Below are positions 7,902 to 16,190 of a stretch of 32,443 nt of DNA, one piece after another; position 1 is the first letter of the stretch; each line of letters starts with the position of its first letter. Below the pieces are notes generated by a model that searched no databases, had not been told where the DNA came from, and saw only the letters and a list, made by a program, of their open reading frames with translations. Source of the stretch: Bacteroidales bacterium (GTDB lineage: Bacteria > Bacteroidota > Bacteroidia > Bacteroidales > VadinHA17); the NCBI GenBank assembly GCA_021157415.1, contig JAGGWN010000022.1, positions 1 to 32,443 of the forward strand, written 5' to 3'. Position numbers and translations under genes: made by a program.

Positions 7902-8687
7902 TTAAAACCTGATTTTCAGAGTTTGTCGCGGAAGATCAGGGTTAAAAAAAACTAACCCCATACGGAAGATGTCTATGGTGAGGCGTACGGAGGAATGTTG
8001 CCGGATGGTGTTCCAGGCACGCAACATTTCCTGAGACCAGTGTATGTCATCAACAACCAGAACACTTTTGTCTGACAGATGGGGCAGGAGAGTTTCGAAA
8101 TTTTCCAAAGTGGCTTTTTCCTCGTGATGACCATCCAGAAAAACAAAACCGGCCTGATTTGTCCGGGCGAAAACCTGTGGAAACATCTTACTGAATGATC
8201 CGGTGAGCAGGGTGATATTTGATAGGTTATGTTGTTTGAATAATTTTTCTGCCAGAGCTGCGCTGGAAGGATCTCCTTCGATGGTGTAAACCTTTCCCTG
8301 CGGGTTGCCCAGTGCCAGTGCCAGGGTTCCAAGTCCCAGAGAAGTACCGGCTTCCACCATAACCGCGGGTCTGTAGAAGCTTACCATCCTGTACAGGAGG
8401 CAATGATACTTCGGATTTCCGGAAGAGAAACGGGCAATATCACGTACTTTACGGGTATCGGCATTTTTCTGTTTCCGGGATCCGGCACCCAGGTCCAATA
8501 CCCTGATTTTTTCTTTGGACCTCAGATATTTCTTCCGGGCATGATGCATTAAATCATAGGCATCATATTTTGTGCGGTCGTTAAAAACTTCTCTTATCAG
8601 TTGACGGGCAGAAGGATTATGAATGCCCCGGCCCCTGCGGTGTGAGGAAAACAGATAATAGGACAGAGCAGGTTTGAAAAGCATCAT
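7902..8687 (-). CDS. Class I SAM-dependent methyltransferase (Methyltransf_24-like)
   Basis: A 261-residue cytosolic enzyme with a Rossmann methyltransferase core that begins only after about 100 residues. SAM-binding motif I is VMVEAGTSLGLGTLAL (residues 109-124), the acidic ribose-binding residue is in KVYTIEGDP (132-140), FVFLDGHHEE (181-190) matches the O-methyltransferase metal/substrate loop, and VLVVDDIHWS (209-218) is the motif after it. A second glycine-rich stretch, VLDLGAGS (63-70), lies in the N-terminal extension. Substrate unknown; the family includes small-molecule and sugar O-methyltransferases. Starts at 8687 or 8684 (ATGATG). The predicted promoter is only about 14 bases upstream, implying a very short leader. 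It is transcribed away from recG. Confidence 0.82.
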   Translation of the reverse strand: MMLFKPALSYYLFSSHRRGRGIHNPSARQLIREVFNDRTKYDAYDLMHHARKKYLRSKEKIRVLDLGAGSRKQKNADTRKVRDIARFSSGNPKYHCLLYRMVSFYRPAVMVEAGTSLGLGTLALALGNPQGKVYTIEGDPSSAALAEKLFKQHNLSNITLLTGSFSKMFPQVFARTNQAGFVFLDGHHEEKATLENFETLLPHLSDKSVLVVDDIHWSQEMLRAWNTIRQHSSVRLTIDIFRMGLVFFNPDLPRQTLKIRF

Positions 8688-8700
8688 AGGCGTTTTTTCA

Positions 8701-8726
8701 CAAAGATAAAACTAAAGTTCCAGCAA
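8701..8726 (-). promoter_or_regulatory. Bacteroidota-type promoter for the methyltransferase
   Basis: On the minus strand the -7 box is TATCTTTG (8701-8708), an exact consensus match, with TTG (8724-8726) 15 bases upstream. The expected transcription start is only about 5-10 bases before the first ATG, so the message would be nearly leaderless. Confidence 0.6.
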
Positions 8727-8860
8727 TACTTTTCCACGGCCGGCTTTTATGTTTTTTTTCCTGTTTTTTATTCAACCCTTCCAGGCATGACGGCCCCGGT
8801 TTTTTTAAAAAATACTCAGTGTGCGGATGAATAATTTTTTTTCAGGCAGTCTGTGTATCA

Positions 8861-8887
8861 TTGCATGGAAAAATTTATGTAGGTTTG
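8861..8887 (+). promoter_or_regulatory. Promoter for recG, with 19-bp box shared with the MFS gene
   Basis: TTG (8861-8863), 16 bases, then TAGGTTTG (8880-8887), matching TAnnTTTG; the recG ATG is 49 bases further on. The 19 bases 8869-8887 (AAAAATTTATGTAGGTTTG) recur exactly at 17761-17779 before the MFS gene. Confidence 0.7.
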
Positions 8888-8936
8888 TTAAAAACCTGTT
8901 TCAGGATTTACAGACGGTAGTCATTGCGGTTGAGCT

Positions 8937-11042
8937 ATGGAGAAAATATTACAGACGGATATAAAATACCTGCAAGGGGTGGGTCCCCGCCGGGCTGAAT
9001 TGCTGAAAAAAGAACTGGGCATAACCACTTTCTTCGATCTGCTCTATTATTTTCCGTATAAATACATTGACCGCACACGTTTTTACCGGATCAGTGAAAT
9101 ATCGGGTGATCTTCCGTATATTCAGTTGAGAGGCAGGATCGAAGGGTACCGGATGATCGGTGCACCCCGAAAAAAAAGACTGGTGGCACGTTTCTCAGAT
9201 GATACGGGGACCATCGAGCTGGTATGGTTTCGGGGGCTTTCCTGGGTGGCCTCTTCATATCCTCCGGGCAAAGAATATATTGTCTTCGGAAAACCCACCC
9301 GCTTTGGCAGCAGTATCAACCTGGTACATCCGGAGGTGGAAGAGGTAACCGAAACGGAGAAAAAGATCAATGCCGCCCTGCAGGCTCATTACAGTACGAC
9401 CGAAAAATTAAAAAACCAGTTTCTGACCTCGCGGGTGATCCATAAGCTTCAGGCAACATTGTTGAAGCAAACTGCAGGGAAGCTGGAAGAAACCCTGCCG
9501 TTGCCGCTGCTCAGAGAGAAAGGACTGATATCAAGAGAGGAGGCATTGATAAATATTCATTATCCCAAGGATGCAGTGATGCTGGAGAAGGCCCGTCTGC
9601 GGATGAAATTCGAAGAGCTCTTTTTTATCCAGCTTAATCTGTTGATGCAGAAAGTGAACCGGATCAAACATGTGCGGGGATACCCGTTCGGGAAAGTGGG
9701 GGAGTATTTCAATCGTTTTTATCATGATAAACTGCATTTTGAGTTGACAGAGGCTCAGAAAAGGGTGATGAAAGAGATCCGCCGCGATCTGGGCTCCGGA
9801 CGACAGATGAATCGTTTGTTGCAGGGGGATGTGGGCAGCGGGAAGACATTGGTAGCCCTGATGACCATGCTGATTGCTGCCGACAACGATTATCAGAGTG
9901 CACTGATGGCTCCTACCGAGATTTTGGCACAGCAGCACTACAATACCATCAGTAATTGGCTGGAAGGCACAGGGGTGCGGGTCGGTTTGTTGACAGGATC
10001 CTCCAAAAAATCAGAAAGGAAAATCTTGCACGATCAACTGCGTGGCGGAGAGATGCATATCCTCGTCGGGACCCATGCTCTGATCGAGGATGAAGTGCAG
10101 TTTCATAAATTGGGGATGGTGGTTATTGACGAACAACATCGTTTCGGAGTGGCCCAAAGGGCCCGTTTATGGGAAAAAAGTGACTTACTGCCCCATGTGC
10201 TGGTGATGACGGCTACACCCATCCCGAGAACCCTGGCCATGACTCTGTATGGCGACCTGGATGTGTCGGTTATCGACGAGATGCCGCCAGGCAGAAAGCC
10301 CATCAAGACCATCCTGATGAACGACAGCAAACGGGAACGACTTTTTGGTTTTATGCGACAGCAGATCCGCGAAGGCCGTCAGATATATGTTGTCTATCCG
10401 CTCATCAGCGAGAGTGAAGCCATGGATTACAAGGACCTGGAAGACGGTTATGAAAGCATCGTCAGGGCTTTTCCTTCTCCCGAATATGGGGTGAGTGTGG
10501 TACATGGCCGCATGAAACCCCGGGAAAAAGAAATATCCATGAAACATTTCATTGAAGGTCGCGCACAAATCCTGGTGGCTACCACCGTGATCGAAGTCGG
10601 GGTGGATGTGCCCAATGCTTCGGTAATGGTGATCGAGAGCGCCGAACGTTTTGGCTTGTCTCAGCTTCATCAACTCAGAGGCCGTGTGGGTCGCGGTGCC
10701 GACCAGTCCTGGTGTATCCTGATGACCTCTTATAAAATTTCCAACGATGCACGTAAACGCCTCAGGATCATGGTGGAAACAAATGACGGTTTTAAAATCG
10801 CCGATTCCGACCTGAAACTGAGAGGCCCGGGAGATATCGAAGGGACACAGCAGAGCGGGATCCCTTTTAACCTGCGGATCGCCAACCTGGCACAGGATAG
10901 CCAGATCCTCCAACTGGCAAGAGATGCCGCTGATAAAATCCTGAAGAAAGACCCTGAACTGAACAGCCCTGAAAACCAGATGCTGAAAAAAGGCATCCAT
11001 CTGTATGACAAAAATGATAAGGATTGGAGCAGAATATCATAG
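8937..11042 (+). CDS. recG: ATP-dependent DNA helicase RecG
   Basis: RecG drives branch migration and fork reversal at stalled replication forks and recombination intermediates. Length 701 aa matches the family (about 690). The N-terminal wedge region begins with the helix-hairpin-helix-like LQGVGPRRAELLKKELG, followed by an OB-fold segment (LRGRIEGY to about residue 135). The helicase core shows Walker A GDVGSGKT (297-304), APTEILAQQH, the DEQH box (D398-H401), motif III MTATPIPRTLAMTLYGD, and the C-lobe with TTVIEVGVDVPNA and QLRGRVGRG. The C-terminal TRG-like segment ends FKIADSDLKLRGPGDIEGTQ, typical of RecG. The start at 8937 gives the family-like MEKILQTDIKYLQGVG. It is a single gene with its own promoter. 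Three CCGG boxes follow the stop but do not make a convincing terminator. Confidence 0.97.
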   Translation: MEKILQTDIKYLQGVGPRRAELLKKELGITTFFDLLYYFPYKYIDRTRFYRISEISGDLPYIQLRGRIEGYRMIGAPRKKRLVARFSDDTGTIELVWFRGLSWVASSYPPGKEYIVFGKPTRFGSSINLVHPEVEEVTETEKKINAALQAHYSTTEKLKNQFLTSRVIHKLQATLLKQTAGKLEETLPLPLLREKGLISREEALINIHYPKDAVMLEKARLRMKFEELFFIQLNLLMQKVNRIKHVRGYPFGKVGEYFNRFYHDKLHFELTEAQKRVMKEIRRDLGSGRQMNRLLQGDVGSGKTLVALMTMLIAADNDYQSALMAPTEILAQQHYNTISNWLEGTGVRVGLLTGSSKKSERKILHDQLRGGEMHILVGTHALIEDEVQFHKLGMVVIDEQHRFGVAQRARLWEKSDLLPHVLVMTATPIPRTLAMTLYGDLDVSVIDEMPPGRKPIKTILMNDSKRERLFGFMRQQIREGRQIYVVYPLISESEAMDYKDLEDGYESIVRAFPSPEYGVSVVHGRMKPREKEISMKHFIEGRAQILVATTVIEVGVDVPNASVMVIESAERFGLSQLHQLRGRVGRGADQSWCILMTSYKISNDARKRLRIMVETNDGFKIADSDLKLRGPGDIEGTQQSGIPFNLRIANLAQDSQILQLARDAADKILKKDPELNSPENQMLKKGIHLYDKNDKDWSRIS

Positions 11043-11204
11043 CAAAGGAAACAAAGGGAATCCATGAGCCCTTTATGACGAACCGGATACCGGAAACCGG
11101 AATCTTCTCTTAATATTTTTATTGTAATTATCCACACTTCTAGATATTTACATATTATTCTTATTTATATCAAAAATAAATTAGGAAAAATGGAACATTA
11201 TCAT

Positions 11205-11234
11205 TTTGAAGATATAGGAAAAATAATATACTTG
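11205..11234 (+). promoter_or_regulatory. Probable promoter of the rseC-rnf operon
   Basis: TTTG (11205-11208), 18 bases, then TATACTTG (11227-11234), one mismatch from TAnnTTTG. It lies inside the longest open frame of the first gene, which is one reason to start that gene at 11262. Confidence 0.5.
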
Positions 11235-11261
11235 CATCGTGAAAAATTGCAGGTGGGTTGG

Positions 11262-11684
11262 ATGGATGCACCAAAAGTCATTGAACACGAAGGTACGATA
11301 CGGGAAATCCGTGACGGAAAAGCCCGGGTGGCTTTTTTGGCAAAATCGGCCTGTGCCCATTGCCAGTTGAAAGGAGTCTGTTCTGCTTCCGAGATTGAGG
11401 ATAAGGAAGTGGAAGTGGATGTTCCGGAGCATACCTATCAGGTTGGGGAGAAAGTTAATATAGTGCTGGCCCGGTCGCTTGGGATAAAAGCCCTGATGTA
11501 CGGTTATATTTTCCCTTTTCTTCTTTTGATGATCACCTTATTCGTTGTGTATGGAATTACCGCTGAAGAGATTGTCAGCGGTCTGGCTGCCTTGTTTGTG
11601 CTGGTGCCTTATTACGGAGGACTGTATCTTTTCAGGACGAGGATCGGGCAAGAGTTTAAGTTTTTTGTCAGAAAATTTGTTTAA
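11262..11684 (+). CDS. rseC: RseC/MucC family protein, first gene of the rnf operon
   Basis: A 140-residue inner-membrane protein of the RseC/MucC family, associated with Rnf/Rsx-type complexes and with sigma-E or SoxR control in Proteobacteria; in Bacteroidota it commonly precedes rnfB. The cytoplasmic part has the family's redox cysteines in ACAHCQLKGVCSA (a CxxCxxxxxC arrangement). Two hydrophobic segments follow (YGYIFPFLLLMITLFVVYGI and VSGLAALFVLVPYYGGLYLF) with a short basic tail. The frame is open from an ATG at 11190, but the conserved part starts at EHEGTIREI and a promoter-like site lies at 11205-11234, so the ATG at 11262 is preferred. The next gene starts 11 bases after the stop. 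Confidence 0.85.
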   Translation: MDAPKVIEHEGTIREIRDGKARVAFLAKSACAHCQLKGVCSASEIEDKEVEVDVPEHTYQVGEKVNIVLARSLGIKALMYGYIFPFLLLMITLFVVYGITAEEIVSGLAALFVLVPYYGGLYLFRTRIGQEFKFFVRKFV

Positions 11685-11695
11685 CATTTTTGTTT

Positions 11696-12649
11696 ATGAG
11701 CAATACTGTGCTTTACACCGTCATCTCCCTGAGTGCGTTAGGGGCGATATCTGCGGTGATCCTTTATTTTATCGCTCAGAAATTCAAAGTGACAGAGGAT
11801 CCCCGCATTGATGAGGTGGAAGATGTTTTGCCCCATGCCAACTGTGGGGGATGCGGTTATCCGGGCTGCCGGCAGTTTGCGGAAGCCTGTGTGAAGGCTG
11901 ACAGTCTGGAGGGTTTGTTTTGCCCGGTAGGAGGCAATGAGGTGATGGCTCAAGTTGCAGAGATCCTGCATCTGGAAACCGTGGAGGAAGAACCACGGGT
12001 AGCGGTGATACGCTGTCAGGGCTCTTTTGAACACAGACCCCGTACCAGCCATTACGAAGGGGTCTCAACCTGCGCGGTCGAGCATGCTCTTTATACCGGG
12101 GATACAGACTGTCCATGGGGCTGTCTCGGCCTGGGAGATTGTGTGGAAGCCTGTAATTTCGAGGCCCTGTACATGGATGAAAAAACAGGCTTGCCGGTGG
12201 TGATAGATGAGAATTGTACCGCTTGCGGCGCCTGTGTGGAAGCTTGCCCGAGGGATATCATCGAACTGCGTAAGAGGAATAAGAAAGACCGCAAGATCTT
12301 CGTCTCCTGCATCAATGAAGACAAAGGCGGTGTGGCCCGGAAATACTGTTCCGTGGCCTGCATAGGGTGCAGTAAATGTTTCCAGGTATGCCCTTTTGAT
12401 GCCATTACGATGAGGAACAATCTGGCATTTATTGACAGCGATGCATGCCGTCTGTGTCGCAAGTGCGTACCGGTGTGTCCCACCCACTCGATCCTGGAGA
12501 TCAACTTTCCGGCTCCCAAAGTAAAAAAAGAACTGGTGACAACGGCAGCGGCTAATTCTTCCGGCAAAGCCGGGGGGCAAACAGATGCCGCCGCCGGAAA
12601 AAATGCCTCTTCCGGCGACTCCACTGAACCACAAAATAAAAACGATTGA
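11696..12649 (+). CDS. rnfB: Rnf complex subunit RnfB, multi-cluster ferredoxin
   Basis: RnfB is the subunit thought to accept electrons from reduced ferredoxin for the ion-pumping ferredoxin:NAD+ oxidoreductase. An N-terminal membrane anchor (residues 5-27) is followed by the RnfB Fe-S domain with cysteines 50, 53, 58 and 76 (HANCGGCGYPGC). Then come C139/C143/C149/C153 (CPWGCLGLGDCVEAC) and three further CxxCxxCxxxCP clusters: C174-C184, C222-C232 and C251-C261. The tail (about 272-317) is low-complexity, rich in Ala, Ser, Gly and Lys, and probably disordered. The ATG at 11696 is chosen; the TTG at 11690 is not needed. Its TGA overlaps the possible TTG start of rnfC. Confidence 0.96.
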   Translation: MSNTVLYTVISLSALGAISAVILYFIAQKFKVTEDPRIDEVEDVLPHANCGGCGYPGCRQFAEACVKADSLEGLFCPVGGNEVMAQVAEILHLETVEEEPRVAVIRCQGSFEHRPRTSHYEGVSTCAVEHALYTGDTDCPWGCLGLGDCVEACNFEALYMDEKTGLPVVIDENCTACGACVEACPRDIIELRKRNKKDRKIFVSCINEDKGGVARKYCSVACIGCSKCFQVCPFDAITMRNNLAFIDSDACRLCRKCVPVCPTHSILEINFPAPKVKKELVTTAAANSSGKAGGQTDAAAGKNASSGDSTEPQNKND

Positions 12650-12651
12650 CT

Positions 12652-14004
12652 GTGCAGAAGAATCAACTCAAGACGTTTCCAAAGGGGGGTGTTCATCCGG
12701 CAGAGAATAAATTATCCGCCGGCAGTCCCATTAAAATCCTTCCGTTGCCTGACAGAGTGATTATCCCTGTTGTACAACATCTGGGAGCCCCGGCAGAACC
12801 TGTCGTACAGAAAGGGGATACCGTTGTGGCAGGACAATTACTGGCCAAAAGCAAAGGTTTTGTGTCGGCCAACATCCACTCCTCGGTCTCAGGAAAAATC
12901 TTCAGAATAGAAGCACGTTTTGATGCTTCCGGATATAAACGTCTTTCCTTTGTGATCAACCGGCATGAAGATGAATGGGATCCGGCCATTGACCGCAGTG
13001 ACACGCTGCATGAAAAGATCACGGTATCGCGCGAAGAGATCATCCGGAAAATACAGGAAGCCGGAATTGTCGGGATGGGAGGCGCTACTTTCCCGACGCA
13101 TATCAAGCTGAATGTACCCAAAGGGAAAAAAGCCGATATACTGATTATCAACGGGGTGGAGTGTGAGCCTTTTCTGACAGCCGACCATCGCCTTATGCTT
13201 GAGAAAAGCAAAGAGCTGATGGTGGGGATACACCTCCTGATGAAAGCGCTGGAGGTGGATAAGGCCGTGATTGGGATTGAACAGAACAAACCCGATGCCA
13301 TTGCCCTGCTGAACGGTCTGGCAGAAAAATCTCCCGGGATCACGGTGCAGGCACTGAAGGTGAAATACCCGCAGGGAGGCGAGAAACAACTGATCAAAGC
13401 CATTACGGGCCGGGAAGTGCCTTCCGGAGCACTGCCTGTGGATGTGGGAGCGGTGGTACACAATGTGGGTACAACGCTGGCAGCCTATGAGGCGGTGCAG
13501 AAAAACAAACCCCTGATGGAACGGATCGTCACCGTGACCGGGAAATCACTGCAGGACCCCTCCAATTTTCTGGTACGTATCGGAACACCTGTTGCCGAAG
13601 TTATCGAAGCTGCCGGCGGTCTGCCCGATGATACGGGAAAAGTGGTACTCGGGGGGCCGATGATGGGCAAAGCAGTGTCGAAGCTGGATATCCCCGTAAC
13701 CAAAGGAACCTCCGGGATACTGATCATCCCTGACAGCGAAGCCCATCGTATGCCCGTGCAACCCTGCATCCGTTGTGCCAAATGTGTCTCGGTCTGCCCT
13801 ATGGGTCTGGAACCTTACCTGCTGATGTTACTGGGACAACACCAGTTGTGGGACAAAGCCCGCCAGGAAAGAGCCCTGGATTGTATCGAATGCGGATCCT
13901 GCAGTTTTGTCTGTCCGGCAGACAGACCTCTGCTGGATTATATACGGCTGGATAAAATGAGGATAGGTGCGTTGATCAGAAAAGAAAAAAAAGCAGTCAG
14001 TTAA
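12652..14004 (+). CDS. rnfC: Rnf complex subunit RnfC, NADH-binding
   Basis: RnfC carries the NAD(H) site and FMN at the exit of the Rnf electron pathway. It starts with the family sequence LKTFPKGGVHPAENKLSAG. A barrel-sandwich/SLBB-like N-terminal part is followed by VGMGGATFPTHIKL and INGVECEPFLTADHRLM, the Complex I 51-kDa-like nucleotide and flavin region. Two 4Fe-4S motifs lie near the C-terminus: CIRCAKCVSVCP (about residue 372) and CIECGSCSFVCP (about 410). No ATG exists in frame before the conserved start. Translation must begin at GTG 12652 (chosen, 450 aa) or at TTG 12646, which overlaps the rnfB stop as TTGA, so coupling to rnfB translation is likely. rnfD follows after 18 bases. 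Confidence 0.95.
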   Translation: MQKNQLKTFPKGGVHPAENKLSAGSPIKILPLPDRVIIPVVQHLGAPAEPVVQKGDTVVAGQLLAKSKGFVSANIHSSVSGKIFRIEARFDASGYKRLSFVINRHEDEWDPAIDRSDTLHEKITVSREEIIRKIQEAGIVGMGGATFPTHIKLNVPKGKKADILIINGVECEPFLTADHRLMLEKSKELMVGIHLLMKALEVDKAVIGIEQNKPDAIALLNGLAEKSPGITVQALKVKYPQGGEKQLIKAITGREVPSGALPVDVGAVVHNVGTTLAAYEAVQKNKPLMERIVTVTGKSLQDPSNFLVRIGTPVAEVIEAAGGLPDDTGKVVLGGPMMGKAVSKLDIPVTKGTSGILIIPDSEAHRMPVQPCIRCAKCVSVCPMGLEPYLLMLLGQHQLWDKARQERALDCIECGSCSFVCPADRPLLDYIRLDKMRIGALIRKEKKAVS

Positions 14005-14022
14005 CGGAATAAACAAAGAACC

Positions 14023-15024
14023 ATGAATAAATTACTGACCGTATCATTATCTCCGCATGTGCATGGAAAGGATTCCACTTCCCGGCTGATGACCGGTGTG
14101 GTGATCGCTTTGCTTCCGGCCTGGGCGGTGTCGGTTTATTTTTTCGGCTGGGCAGCTCTGTACCTGCCGGTTCTGTCGGTTGTATTTTGTATGATTTTTG
14201 AGTTTCTGATTCAAAAATACATGCTGAAGAAAGCCTCCTCCCTGAAGGACGGGTCGGCGGTTGTGACCGGACTTTTACTGGCCTTTACCCTGCCCTCCAA
14301 CCTGCCCATATGGATATTGGCCATCGGGGCGTTGATTGCTATCGGTGTCGGCAAGATGTCTTTCGGAGGTCTGGGTACCAACCCTTTCAATCCGGCCCTG
14401 GTGGGCAGAGTGTTTCTGTTTATCTCCTTTCCCGTACAGTTGACCAGCTGGCCGGTGCCCAAAGGGTTTCATACCTCTCTCACCGATGCGGTGACAGGGG
14501 CCACCCCTCTGGGGATGCTCAAAGAAGGAATGCGCAGTGGTGAGCAGGTGTCCACCCTCCTGAAGAATGTGCCGGATCACATGCAAATGTTCCTCGGTTA
14601 TATGGGTGGTTCGATGGGGGAGGTAGCTGCGGCAGCCCTCCTGCTGGGCTTTCTGTACCTTTTGTGGAAAAAGATCATCACCTGGCATATCCCGGTGACG
14701 ATCCTGACTACCGTATTCCTGTTCAGCGGACTATTATGGTTGATCAATCCTGCCAATAATGCTGATCCGGTATTTCATCTGCTTACCGGTGGGGTGATGC
14801 TGGGTTCCATTTTTATGGCCACGGATTACGTTACATCGCCCATGACCCCCAAAGGGATGATCATTTATGCCATAGGCATCGGCTTGTTGACGGTGATCAT
14901 ACGTCGCTGGGGGGCATATCCCGAAGGGGTGCAGTTTGCTATTCTCATCATGAATGCCTTTGTGCCTCTGATCAATATGTATGTAAAACCTAAAAGGTTC
15001 GGGGAGGTAAAGAAAAATGGCTAA
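14023..15024 (+). CDS. rnfD: Rnf complex subunit RnfD, flavinylated membrane protein
   Basis: A 333-residue integral membrane protein of the NqrB/RnfD family. It has about eight to ten hydrophobic segments, for example GVVIALLPAWAVSVYFFGW near the N-terminus. The N-terminus shows the family SPHVHGKDSTSRLM. DAVTGATPL carries the covalent FMN attachment motif, with T161 the expected flavinylated threonine. GGLGTNPFNPALVGRVF is another conserved family segment. Together with RnfE, RnfA and RnfG it forms the membrane part that couples electron flow to H+ or Na+ movement; which ion cannot be told from sequence. Its last eight bases overlap the start of rnfG. Confidence 0.96.
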   Translation: MNKLLTVSLSPHVHGKDSTSRLMTGVVIALLPAWAVSVYFFGWAALYLPVLSVVFCMIFEFLIQKYMLKKASSLKDGSAVVTGLLLAFTLPSNLPIWILAIGALIAIGVGKMSFGGLGTNPFNPALVGRVFLFISFPVQLTSWPVPKGFHTSLTDAVTGATPLGMLKEGMRSGEQVSTLLKNVPDHMQMFLGYMGGSMGEVAAAALLLGFLYLLWKKIITWHIPVTILTTVFLFSGLLWLINPANNADPVFHLLTGGVMLGSIFMATDYVTSPMTPKGMIIYAIGIGLLTVIIRRWGAYPEGVQFAILIMNAFVPLINMYVKPKRFGEVKKNG

Positions 15025-15595
15025 AAAAGAATCTACATTACTAAGTATGTTTTTGGCATTATTTCTGGTAACGCTTATATCTGCTATCATCCTGGGGTTT
15101 GTGTATGAATTTACCAAAGATGCCATTGCCGCATCCAGGGCTGCCAAACAGACAGAGGCTTTGAAAAAGGTACTGCCCCCGTTCAACAACAATCCGGTAC
15201 AGGAAATGTATAAAAAAGCCGTTGACGGTGATACCCTTTATTTCTTTCCGGCCCGTGAAGATTCGGTGTTGGTGGGTATCGCGGTGAATACCTTTAGTCC
15301 CAAAGGTTTCAGCGGTATGATCCGCATTATGGTGGGTTTTCTGCCGGATGGTACCATCAAGGATGTGGCTGTGCTGGAGCACAAGGAGACACCGGGGCTG
15401 GGAGAGAAAATGGTGCGCAGTAAATCCAACTGGAGCGTGCAATTCCAGGGGAAAAACCCGAAAACTTACAGACTGGCTGTAAAAAAAGACGGTGGGGATG
15501 TGGATGCCATTACCGCCTCAACGATCAGTTCCAGAGCTTTCTGTGATGCACTGGAAAGAGCTTATAAAAATCTTACGGAAGGAGGTGCAAAATGA
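15017..15595 (+). CDS. rnfG: Rnf complex subunit RnfG, FMN-binding
   Basis: A 192-residue protein with one N-terminal membrane helix (LSMFLALFLVTLISAIILGF) and an extracytoplasmic FMN-binding domain. Family features: VGFLPDGTIKDVAVLEHKET, PGLGEK, and the attachment site DAITASTISSRAF. The flavinylation motif is usually SGAT or TGAT; here it reads TAST (residues 166-169) and retains the acceptor threonine T169. The start overlaps rnfD by eight bases, and the stop overlaps the rnfE start as ATGA, so translation is coupled on both sides. An ApbE-type flavin transferase would be needed to load FMN; none is in the window. Confidence 0.95.
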   Translation: MAKKESTLLSMFLALFLVTLISAIILGFVYEFTKDAIAASRAAKQTEALKKVLPPFNNNPVQEMYKKAVDGDTLYFFPAREDSVLVGIAVNTFSPKGFSGMIRIMVGFLPDGTIKDVAVLEHKETPGLGEKMVRSKSNWSVQFQGKNPKTYRLAVKKDGGDVDAITASTISSRAFCDALERAYKNLTEGGAK

Positions 15596-16179
15596 ATCAA
15601 TGGAAAAATTTCAATAAAGGCCTTATCGCTGAAAATGCCATTTTTGTGCAGGTGCTGGGTATGTGTCCCACCCTGGGAACAACGACCTCGGCGTATAACG
15701 GACTGGGAATGGGGCTGGCCACCACATTCGTCCTGGTGATGTCTAACATTGTCGTATCTCTCGTACGTAATTATATCCCGGATAAGGTCAGGATTCCTTC
15801 CTTTATTGTGATCATTGCCTCGTTTGTCACTGTGGTCGAGCTGACCATGCAGGCTTATCTTCCGTCCCTGTTTGAAGAGTTGGGTCTCTTTATCCCGCTT
15901 ATTGTGGTGAACTGCCTGGTATTGGGAAGAGCCGAAGCTTTTGCTTCCAAGAATACGGTTTGGTCGTCCACCCTGGACGGGCTGGGTATGGGACTGGGTT
16001 TTACCCTCGCTTTGTTTATGCTGGGTTCCGTCAGAGAGATTCTGGGATCGGGAGCCTGGCTCGGCATGAAATTTATCCGGGGGGACGGCATGCTTATTTT
16101 TGTGCTGGCCCCGGGAGCATTTCTGGCTTTGGCTTACTTAATTGCCATTATGAATAAGTTTAACCGTAAAAACGCCTAA
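15592..16179 (+). CDS. rnfE: Rnf complex subunit RnfE, membrane protein
   Basis: A 195-residue membrane protein of the RnfE/NqrD family with about six transmembrane helices. Conserved sites: the N-terminal KGLIAENAIFVQVLGMCPTL, where the cysteine is a family ligand for the intramembrane iron-sulfur centre shared with RnfA, and PLIVVNCLVLGRAEAFA with a second such cysteine. SVREILGSGAWLG is typical of the C-terminal half. The start ATG overlaps the rnfG TGA. It is paralogous to rnfA, which follows after 11 bases; the pair form the inverted-topology core of the pump. Confidence 0.96.
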   Translation: MNQWKNFNKGLIAENAIFVQVLGMCPTLGTTTSAYNGLGMGLATTFVLVMSNIVVSLVRNYIPDKVRIPSFIVIIASFVTVVELTMQAYLPSLFEELGLFIPLIVVNCLVLGRAEAFASKNTVWSSTLDGLGMGLGFTLALFMLGSVREILGSGAWLGMKFIRGDGMLIFVLAPGAFLALAYLIAIMNKFNRKNA

Positions 16180-16190
16180 ACGATAGCATC

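Noticed and set aside
10185-11000. A 271-codon open frame opposite recG
   Set aside because: RecG motifs on the plus strand are continuous through this stretch, and the antisense product has no domain resemblance.
11083-11130. CCGG-rich stretch after recG as a terminator
   Set aside because: Three CCGG boxes can pair only in short 4-bp stems, and the T-rich segment begins well after them.
12693-13463. Long open frames opposite rnfC
   Set aside because: rnfC is clearly coding there. The antisense translations are Ser/Pro/Ile-rich shadows.
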